Shown here one piece after another: positions 1 to 5,888 of a stretch of DNA of 19,380 nt. The position numbers and the translations under genes were made by a program. Source of the DNA: DAOPYE01 sp035352715 (GTDB lineage Bacteria; Acidobacteriota; Holophagae; Holophagales; Holophagaceae); contig DAOPYE010000048.1 of NCBI GenBank assembly GCA_035352715.1, forward strand, positions 1-19,380. The letters are read 5' to 3'. Within the stretch, counting starts at the first letter, position 1. Each line of letters opens with the position of its first letter. Under the pieces are notes generated by a model, which saw only the letters and a list, made by a program, of their open reading frames with translations, did not search any database and was not told where the DNA came from.

Positions 1-2
1 CC

Positions 3-104
3 GATGGCGCGATCTGGCTCGACGCCCGCGCCGCCAGCTATGACGACGGCGTCATTCGCGCCGAACCCGACATTTCCACTTCATCCGCCGAGGCTACACC
101 ATGA
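3..104 (+). CDS. C-terminal end of an unidentified protein (partial, cut by window start)
   Basis: The frame starting at position 3 is open from the window edge to a TGA at 102-104. It encodes 33 residues beginning DGAIWLDARAASYDDG and ending SSAEATP. Third codon positions are mostly C or G, as in the certain genes nearby, so I read it as genuine coding sequence. I do not recognise the family from this tail. Its stop overlaps the ATG of the next reading frame (101-103) as ATGA, which indicates translational coupling in an operon with a methyltransferase-like gene. The longer frame from position 4 on the same strand is an antisense shadow of the phosphofructokinase gene. Confidence 0.5.
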   Translation, partial: DGAIWLDARAASYDDGVIRAEPDISTSSAEATP

Positions 105-1380
105 ATTCGCGCGAACGCCTTCTGGCCATGCTCGATGGCCGGCCCGTCGACCTGAGCCTGGGGCCAAAACAGGATCCGACGCCGCGCCCGGCCAGAACCA
201 TCGGATGATCAAAAGGCACGATCTTACGCTGGCCCACCACATCGGCCAGCGGCACGGGCTGACAGACGCCGCCGCGATAGGCAACCATGACGTTGTAGGT
301 GCCTTCGGCCAGCAGCTCGGCAGCCTTGGCGCCCAGCAGCGTGCAAAGCGCACGGTCAAAGGCGGTGGGGATGCCACCACGCTGCACGTGCCCCAGCGAG
401 GTCACCCGGGCCTCGACGCCCGTCAGATCCTGAAGCTGGCGCGCCAGGCGCGAGGCCATGGGCTCCTGCACCACATGGTAGGCCACCTGTTCGTGATCCA
501 CGGTACGCACTTTCAAGGGCTGCTCCGCGCGGGCTTCATCCACGCCGGATTCCTTGAGGCCATGCGCGTCCATCGCCTCGGTAGATTCCCCTTTCTGCTT
601 CTTACGCTCTTTCTCCTTGGCCTTCTCCTTCTTGCGGATCTCGGAAGCTTCGGCTTCAGCCTGGTTCATCGCGCCTTCGGCCACGGCGATGATGGAGAAG
701 CGCTTGCCACTGCGGCGGCGGTCCATCAGGTAATCCCCGATGGTCTCAAGCTGGTAGGGGATTTCCGGGATCAGGATCACGTCGGCCCCGCCCGCCAACC
801 CCGACTGCAGCGTGAGCCAGCCCGCGCGATGGCCCATGATTTCGCAGACGATCATGCGATGGTGGCTGGTGGCCGTCGTGTGCAGCCGATCGATGGCCTC
901 GGTGGCGATGGAGACCGCCGTATCGAAGCCGAACGACATCTCGGTGCCGAAGACATCGTTATCGATGGTCTTGGGCAGGGTCATGACATTGATTCCGCCC
1001 TTCTGCCACAGGCGGTAGGCGTTCTTCGCGGTGCCGCCCCCGCCCAGGCACACCAGGCACTCGATCTGGTGCCGGCGGGCGTTTTCCACGGCGACATCGG
1101 TCATATCCAGCAGCTTGCCGCCCATGGGCATCTGGTGGGGCTTGTCCCGGCTGGTGCCCAGGATCGTGCCACCCCGCGTGAGCAGCCCCGAGACATCCAG
1201 ATCGTTCAGGGGCGCCATGCGGTTCTCGACCAGCCCCCGGAAACCGTCTTGGATGCCGATGACCTTCATGCCGTAGTGGGTCATGGCCATTTTCGCGATG
1301 GCGCGGATGGCGGCGTTGAGGCCCGGACAATCCCCGCCGGAAGTGAGAATCCCGATGCAGCGCGTCTTCGATTTCGCCAT
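94..1380 (-). CDS. pfkA: 6-phosphofructokinase, with charged insertion and abnormal C-terminal tail
   Basis: Phosphorylates fructose 6-phosphate in glycolysis; cytoplasmic. The start is ATG at 1380, preceded by GGAGGT; an in-frame ATG at 1449 has no comparable site. The protein has 428 residues. Visible motifs are GGDCPGLN (15-22), GGGGT (113-117) in place of the usual GGDGS/T, the catalytic PKTIDND loop (136-142) and MGHRAGW (182-188). ATP-dependent enzymes usually have G104/G124 and PPi enzymes D104/K124 (E. coli numbering). This protein seems to combine Gly with Lys, so the phosphate donor cannot be assigned from sequence. A Lys/Glu-rich insertion lies at about 241-295. The normal family ending appears to be ...RGVGSCFG at about residue 406. 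The last ~22 residues are antisense to the methyltransferase start and are probably not ancestral. Confidence 0.9.
   Translation of the reverse strand: MAKSKTRCIGILTSGGDCPGLNAAIRAIAKMAMTHYGMKVIGIQDGFRGLVENRMAPLNDLDVSGLLTRGGTILGTSRDKPHQMPMGGKLLDMTDVAVENARRHQIECLVCLGGGGTAKNAYRLWQKGGINVMTLPKTIDNDVFGTEMSFGFDTAVSIATEAIDRLHTTATSHHRMIVCEIMGHRAGWLTLQSGLAGGADVILIPEIPYQLETIGDYLMDRRRSGKRFSIIAVAEGAMNQAEAEASEIRKKEKAKEKERKKQKGESTEAMDAHGLKESGVDEARAEQPLKVRTVDHEQVAYHVVQEPMASRLARQLQDLTGVEARVTSLGHVQRGGIPTAFDRALCTLLGAKAAELLAEGTYNVMVAYRGGVCQPVPLADVVGQRKIVPFDHPMVLAGRGVGSCFGPRLRSTGRPSSMARRRSREFMV
101..208 (+). pseudogene. Truncated start of a uroporphyrinogen decarboxylase/MtaA-type methyltransferase
   Basis: The ATG at 101 follows a GAGG-like ribosome site and overlaps the previous stop as ATGA. 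The first 17 residues, MNSRERLLAMLDGRPVD, are what the URO-D/MtaA/CmuA family typically starts with (M-x-x-R-E-R-x-L-A-x-L-x-G-x-x-x-D). Members of that family run to about 340 residues and either decarboxylate uroporphyrinogen or move methyl groups to and from corrinoid proteins. Here the family likeness stops near position 151. The frame then runs LSLGPKQDP and terminates at TGA 206-208, because it has entered the antisense of the phosphofructokinase 3' end. The gene is therefore broken: a rearrangement, a deletion or an assembly join. The family call rests on a short N-terminus and is tentative. Confidence 0.45.
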
Positions 1381-1466
1381 GGCACACCTCCGGCCTTCAG
1401 GGTATCGGGCCGCTGGCCGCTGCGCTGAAACCCAGGCCCACAAAAACATTTAGGCATACTGGAGGC

Positions 1467-2357
1467 ATGAAAGGTCGCTTCGCGCCATCGCCCACGGGCG
1501 TTCTCCATCTTGGCAATCTCCGCACGGCCCTGGCCTCCTGGCTGTCCGCCCGGGCCCAGAACGGCGAATGGATCATCCGCATGGAGGATGTCGATGGCCC
1601 CCGCTCGCACCCCGAGCTGGGCCTGGCCCAGTTGCGGGATCTGGAAGCCCTGGGCCTCATCAGCGATGCGCCCATCCTGTGGCAATCCCAGCGCACGCAG
1701 GCCTACCAGTCGGCGTTGGATGCGCTGGATGCGCGCGGCCAGATCTACGGCTGCACCTGCACGCGAAAGGATTTGGCCGCCATGGCGTCGGCCCCCCACG
1801 CCGAAGACGGCTTGAAGCCCTATCCCGGCCGTTGCCGCGACCGCCATCTTCCCGGCGCGGCGCAGCGGTTCCGTCTGCCAGAGGGTGAGATCCAATGGAA
1901 CGATCTCCTGCTGGGCGAACAGCGCGACGACCCGGCCCAGCTCACGGGGGACCCGCTGCTGCATCGCCGCGACGGCTGCTTCGCCTACCACCTGGCCGTG
2001 GTGCTGGATGACGGCTTTCAGGGCGTGACCGAGGTCGTCCGTGGCCGCGATCTGCGCAGCGTCACCGCCACGCAGATCCGGCTGCAGGAAGCCCTGGATC
2101 TCCCCCAGCCCCGCTACGCCCACGTGGGCATGGTCACGGCACCCGATGGCGCGCGCCTCGGCAAGCGCGATGGCGCTTTGGGGCTGGCGGCCTTGACGGC
2201 CCATGGCCTTGCCCTGCCGGAAATCCTTGGATGGCTGGGCTGGAGCCTGGGCTGTCTGGATCGCCCAGCGCCCTGCGCCGCCCGGGAACTGGTGGGCACC
2301 TTCGCCTGGGCGCGCGTGCCAGCGGGCGATATCCCGGTGCCGGTAGACTGGATTTGA
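1467..2357 (+). CDS. gluQRS: Glutamyl-Q tRNA(Asp) synthetase
   Basis: Attaches glutamate to the queuosine base at the wobble position of tRNA-Asp. It is a paralogue of the GluRS catalytic domain without the anticodon-binding domain. The 296-residue length fits the family (E. coli YadB about 300). It opens MKGRFAPSPTGVLHLGN, where HLGN (14-17) is the HIGH motif. GKRD (about 232-235) stands in for KMSKS. Zinc ligands match the YadB pattern C-x-C...Y-x3-C: C96, C98, Y119 and C123. GGAGG at 1461-1465 sits only one base from the ATG, which is unusually close. CATACT at 1455-1460 could be a -10 box giving a very short or absent leader. It diverges from pfkA across 86 bp, and the PAP2 gene follows closely on the same strand. 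Confidence 0.93.
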   Translation: MKGRFAPSPTGVLHLGNLRTALASWLSARAQNGEWIIRMEDVDGPRSHPELGLAQLRDLEALGLISDAPILWQSQRTQAYQSALDALDARGQIYGCTCTRKDLAAMASAPHAEDGLKPYPGRCRDRHLPGAAQRFRLPEGEIQWNDLLLGEQRDDPAQLTGDPLLHRRDGCFAYHLAVVLDDGFQGVTEVVRGRDLRSVTATQIRLQEALDLPQPRYAHVGMVTAPDGARLGKRDGALGLAALTAHGLALPEILGWLGWSLGCLDRPAPCAARELVGTFAWARVPAGDIPVPVDWI

Positions 2358-2380
2358 ATCACGTGCCTGAAAGGATGCCC

Positions 2381-3250
2381 ATGGGCCTTCGCAAGCGATG
2401 CATGACGGGCTTCATCGCCTGGACACTCGCCCAAGTCGGCACCGCCTTCGCCCAGGAAGCACCGGCAGAACCTCCAGCCGTTCCGGCACAAGCGACAAAG
2501 GATGTAGACGCCCTGCCAGAGCTGCCGCAGCGCTTCCTCGGCAATGCGGTCTCTGTCCTCGGCGCGCCTGCATCATGGGATTCCAAGGATTGGGGACACT
2601 TTGCCCTGGCCGTCGGAGTCGTGGTCGGAACGGCGGTGGCCCTGGACCGCCCGGTGCAGGACGCCTTCCAGCGCAATCGAACGGAGGGACGCGACAAGGT
2701 CGCCCGCAAGCTGGAGAACTTTGGGTCCAGCTACGCCATCGCCACCGCCGGGGGCTTCTATCTCGCGGGACTGGTCGGAGGCGATTCCGAGGCCCGCGCC
2801 ACAGGCGTGGACGCGATTTCCGCGAGCCTCATCACCGGTGCGATCATCGTCCCCGCCTTGAAGCACGCCATCGGACGCGCCCGGCCCGATGAGCAGCAAG
2901 GCCCCAGCTTCTTCAAGCCCTCGCTCCATGGCGATGCATCCTTTCCATCGGGGCACACCACCGAAGCTTTCACCGTGGCATCCGTCATCGCCGCGCATTA
3001 CGAGAACATCTGGGTGCAAGGCGCGGCCTACGGCTTGGCGTCCCTGACGGGGCTCGCGCGGCTGGAGCAGAACGGCCACTACGCCTCGGATGTCGTGGCG
3101 GGTGCGCTGATCGGCATCACCGTCGGTCGGGCCGTGACGCGGATGAACCAGCGCCAGCGCGCCTCACAACATTCAAAGTTCCAGGCGTTCTTTGTGCCGG
3201 ATATCCGCCCGGGCGGCTACCGCGGCCTTCAGGCCGGTGTGGTGTTCTGA
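2381..3250 (+). CDS. Secreted PAP2-family phosphatase
   Basis: A type 2 phosphatidic-acid-phosphatase superfamily member, probably acting in the periplasm or at the outer face of the inner membrane on a lipid or prenyl phosphate. I chose ATG 2381 over ATG 2375 because AAGGA (2371-2375) is then correctly spaced. The 289-residue product begins with a Sec-type signal (MGLRKRCMTG... with cleavage near TAFA/QEA). All three signature motifs are present: K161-x6-RP169, PSGH (189-192) and AR-x5-H-x3-D (226-237; the usual leading Ser is Ala). Hydrophobic segments surround them. It lies 23 bp after gluQRS and is probably co-transcribed. The 3' end overlaps the convergent membrane-protein gene by 22 bp. 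The substrate is not deducible. Confidence 0.88.
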   Translation: MGLRKRCMTGFIAWTLAQVGTAFAQEAPAEPPAVPAQATKDVDALPELPQRFLGNAVSVLGAPASWDSKDWGHFALAVGVVVGTAVALDRPVQDAFQRNRTEGRDKVARKLENFGSSYAIATAGGFYLAGLVGGDSEARATGVDAISASLITGAIIVPALKHAIGRARPDEQQGPSFFKPSLHGDASFPSGHTTEAFTVASVIAAHYENIWVQGAAYGLASLTGLARLEQNGHYASDVVAGALIGITVGRAVTRMNQRQRASQHSKFQAFFVPDIRPGGYRGLQAGVVF

Positions 3251-3750
3251 TCCCGCTTGGGTAGCGCGAGAGTCCCCGCCGCCAGGCCCAGCGCCGCCAG
3301 CACCCGCAGGAACAGCATCTGGTTCGATACGCGCCGAGCGCGCTCGAAGGCACCACGCTCGGGATGATCCGCGTCGAGCGATGCGACGGATCCGTGGGCG
3401 AGGACTTCCTGCATGCGCGGCCCCGTGATGGCCACGCTGGCAAAGCACATCAGCAGCGCGGCGAGCGCCCCTGCGCTCCAGAGCCGCAGCGGGCCGATGC
3501 CCTCTTCCTTGAACTCCAGCAGCCAACGGGATCCGTAGACAACCAGCAGCGCAAGCCCGAAGACGATGAACGCAACCAGATCCAGGCGCTTGAGCAGGAC
3601 GCCCCGCAGTCGCCAGGCGAGATCCGAACCCGGCAGTTGCGCGAACGCCGCGGGCACCACAAGGCCGATGAACGCCAGCGCCGCGCCCGCCCACAGCAAC
3701 AGCAATGCCGCGGCCGCAGCATCCAGACGAGCCAGTTGTTTTTCATTCAT
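3229..3750 (-). CDS. DUF4149-like membrane protein
   Basis: A 173-residue membrane protein. The start at ATG 3750 (MNEKQLARLDAAAAA) is followed by four hydrophobic segments: about 8-32, 54-74, 83-105 and 138-158. The spacing and sequence style (GLVVPAAFAQLP after the first helix, and LVAFIVFGLALLVVYGSRW) match DUF4149/TMEM205-like proteins, whose function is unknown. Its ribosome site is weak, and the run CCGGGGTCATGC precedes the start. It lies 34 bp downstream of the pilin-like gene on the same strand and is probably translated from the same message. Its last codons overlap the convergent PAP2 gene. The family call comes from memory of the family's layout, with no catalytic motif to confirm it. 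Confidence 0.65.
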   Translation of the reverse strand: MNEKQLARLDAAAAALLLLWAGAALAFIGLVVPAAFAQLPGSDLAWRLRGVLLKRLDLVAFIVFGLALLVVYGSRWLLEFKEEGIGPLRLWSAGALAALLMCFASVAITGPRMQEVLAHGSVASLDADHPERGAFERARRVSNQMLFLRVLAALGLAAGTLALPKRDQNTTPA

Positions 3751-3784
3751 GCATGACCCCGGCGACGAAGGCAAAGATGAAGCC

Positions 3785-4198
3785 TCAGTAGCTCCATTCA
3801 TTGTAAGGGATGCCGTTCTCGCCCACATCCGTGCTGGCGCTGCGGATGCGCCAGATGCCCACTTCGGCGTCCGGATTATCCGGATCGGGCGCCTCGTTCT
3901 CGGACTGCCAGGTATCCCGCGAGCGCGTCATGGGATCCTCGGGAATCTGGCGCAGGTAGCCCGCCTCGCGCAGCTGATTAATGCCGGTCGGGTAGCGGCC
4001 GCGATCGGCCTTGTACTGCTCCAGCGCGTGATTGAGCTGAAAGAGATCCTCGCGCAGCACCGCTTCGCGGGCGGCCTTGGTCTGGCGGCGATAGCCCACG
4101 ATGCCCACCGTCGCGAGCAGCGCGAGGATGGTCATGACCGTAAGCAGCTCCAGCAGCGTGAAGCCCAGGCGACGGCGATGAAAACGGGAAACGAGCAT
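3785..4198 (-). CDS. Type IV pilin-like / type II secretion pseudopilin (GspG-like)
   Basis: A 137-residue protein with a class III prepilin signal: a short basic leader (RFHRRRLG), cleavage before F, and the mature start FTLLELLTV with Glu at +5, followed by a ~20-residue hydrophobic helix. The C-terminal part (about 40-137) includes ALEQYKADRGRYP and the YLRQIPEDPMT block typical of GspG/PilE-type pseudopilins, and ends near NGIPYNEWSY. PilD-type peptidase would process it before membrane assembly. ATG 4198 is preferred; an in-frame GTG at 4207 adds three residues. No other secretion or pilus genes are visible in the window, so this is an orphan gene paired with the DUF4149-like gene. The 214 bp upstream (4199-4412) hold no convincing gene. 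Confidence 0.85.
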   Translation of the reverse strand: MLVSRFHRRRLGFTLLELLTVMTILALLATVGIVGYRRQTKAAREAVLREDLFQLNHALEQYKADRGRYPTGINQLREAGYLRQIPEDPMTRSRDTWQSENEAPDPDNPDAEVGIWRIRSASTDVGENGIPYNEWSY

Positions 4199-4412
4199 CC
4201 ATAACACCCTAGCAGGTGAGTGCCGGGATCAGACGAATGGTTGTCTCCTGTCACGATGCATTCGATCAGCAAGCAACTAAATCCAAATCACATGGCTACG
4301 ATTTGGCGTGCAACTCGCAAAGATCACAATGCTGATGCGGACTTTCATCGTTCTACGCTAAAAACTTCGGCCGCGTCGGTCACCGGCACCCGCTTCTCTC
4401 CGGGCCACCAAC

Positions 4413-5888
4413 TCAGGCAGACCCGGAACCGTTTGCCAGCAGCGCGGCCAGGAGATCATCCAGGGGAAGGCTGACGATGGTGGAGGCTCGATCGCTCATG
4501 GCGAAGGGCAGAACGAGATCTCGGCCATGCAAAAGGGCTCCGCAGCTGTAGATCACGTTGGGCACGTAGCCTTCGCGGCCAGAGCCCTCTGGGACGAGCA
4601 GGGGTTCATGCAGGCGGCCGAGCACTCGGGTCGGATCGTTCAGATCGAGAAGGGCCGCGCCGATGCAGTATTTCCGCATGGGGCCGACGCCATGGGTGAT
4701 GACCAGCCATCCGGCCTCGGTCTCTATAGGGGATCCGCAGTTACCGATCTTCACGGACTCCCAGGCTTCCGCCGGGCGCAGGAGGACCCTCGAATCGCTC
4801 CAGTAGTGGGGATTATCCGAAAACATGAGGAAGAGATTTTCATCGTCCTGCCGCGACAGCATCACATAGCTGCCATCGATCCGCCGGGGAAAGAGGGCCA
4901 TACCCTTGTTCTGAACGGCCGTGCCATTGAGCGTCAGAACGCGGAAGTGGAGGAAGTCCCGGGTCTCGATGAACTGGGGCAGGATGGCGTGGCCATTGTA
5001 GGCCGTGTAGGTGGCGTAGTACATCACCGCCCCATCGTCCTCCGTAAAGCGCACGAAGCGCGCGTCCTCAATGCCGTTGCTCTCGTTCGGCGAGACCGGA
5101 AAGATGATGCGTTCGCTCATGGCCAAGTGGGGAGAGAAGTTCATCTCATAATTGGAGTCGGCCAGCCACTGGATGCACTTCAACGTGTTGTTGAAATCTT
5201 CCGTAAAAGGCCTCATTTCCCTCCGAAGGCACGACATGCTGCGGTTCAGATCGCTGCGCGAAAATTCATCTCCAAGCGATTCCATCGCCGCCTCGGTGTG
5301 GGCGTTATCGAAGCCCATTTCGTGAAGCTTCACAATGAAGGGCGCCTTCTTGTAGCTGGGATTGGGATCAATGTCCGGCAGGGTGACGAAGCGGGAGACG
5401 GGATCGAGCTGGATGCTGCCATCGGCCTCGATGAGCCCCACCCGGAATTCGATGGACGAAATATGCCCTTCCCCCGTGGCGCGCAGGCTCATGACAAAGC
5501 GCAGGGCCCCATCGGGCACGCCCTCCTGATCCGGATGGGGCACCATGGATGGATTGAACAGCGCGGCGGATTCCAGCGCGTACTCCCCGGAAAACAGCGC
5601 GCCGATGAGCAGCTTGCGCGCGTGGGAAAGGGGACGCTGCGTGAAGACGTGTGTGGCCACCCGCTCGTAGTTGGCGAGCAGGATGGATTTCATATCGATA
5701 TGCCGACAGTCGAAGTCCTTGAGCACAGCCTCCAGATCGCAGAAAGCCTCCTCCTCGCTCAAGGCGAGGGCACGGCCGATGATGGTGGTGATGCGATGGG
5801 TGCTGGCGGGGATGAAGGGACGGATGATGACCCGTGCGCTTTCTGGAAACAGCGTCATTTCATGGTGGCGAAGCGGGATGGCGCTCAT
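4413..5888 (-). CDS. GH130-family mannoside phosphorylase / beta-mannosidase-like protein
   Basis: A 491-residue protein with five-bladed propeller features of glycoside hydrolase family 130, which phosphorolyses or hydrolyses beta-mannosides. Conserved-looking pieces include NPSMVPHPDQ (about 110), SNYEMNFSP (about 243), the IEDARFVRF block (about 273-281, equivalent to the family's EDPR-type segment), and late strands around KIGNCGSPIETEAGWL and YCIGAALLDL. There is no signal peptide, so it should act in the cytoplasm on sugar phosphates or an intracellular glycan. Its ATG overlaps the stop of the upstream glycosyltransferase as ATGA (5885-5888), so the two are translationally coupled. Whether it is a phosphorylase or a hydrolase depends on phosphate-binding residues that I cannot place reliably. 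Databases often mislabel such proteins as a Cry7Aa-like pesticidal protein. Confidence 0.85.
   Translation of the reverse strand: MSAIPLRHHEMTLFPESARVIIRPFIPASTHRITTIIGRALALSEEEAFCDLEAVLKDFDCRHIDMKSILLANYERVATHVFTQRPLSHARKLLIGALFSGEYALESAALFNPSMVPHPDQEGVPDGALRFVMSLRATGEGHISSIEFRVGLIEADGSIQLDPVSRFVTLPDIDPNPSYKKAPFIVKLHEMGFDNAHTEAAMESLGDEFSRSDLNRSMSCLRREMRPFTEDFNNTLKCIQWLADSNYEMNFSPHLAMSERIIFPVSPNESNGIEDARFVRFTEDDGAVMYYATYTAYNGHAILPQFIETRDFLHFRVLTLNGTAVQNKGMALFPRRIDGSYVMLSRQDDENLFLMFSDNPHYWSDSRVLLRPAEAWESVKIGNCGSPIETEAGWLVITHGVGPMRKYCIGAALLDLNDPTRVLGRLHEPLLVPEGSGREGYVPNVIYSCGALLHGRDLVLPFAMSDRASTIVSLPLDDLLAALLANGSGSA

Noticed and set aside
4..1428. 474-codon + strand reading frame opposite pfkA
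   Set aside because: Antisense shadow of a gene with clear catalytic motifs; His/Gly/Ala-rich with no domain. Only its first ~100 bases overlap real coding sequence, in another frame.
2231..2380. N-terminal extension of the PAP2 frame into gluQRS
   Set aside because: The first 50 codons overlap gluQRS and lack signal-peptide character. ATG 2381 has a spaced AAGGA and begins a proper signal peptide.
4220..4474. 84-codon + strand frame between the pilin-like and GH130 genes
   Set aside because: No ribosome site, random-looking composition, and it overlaps the GH130 3' end.
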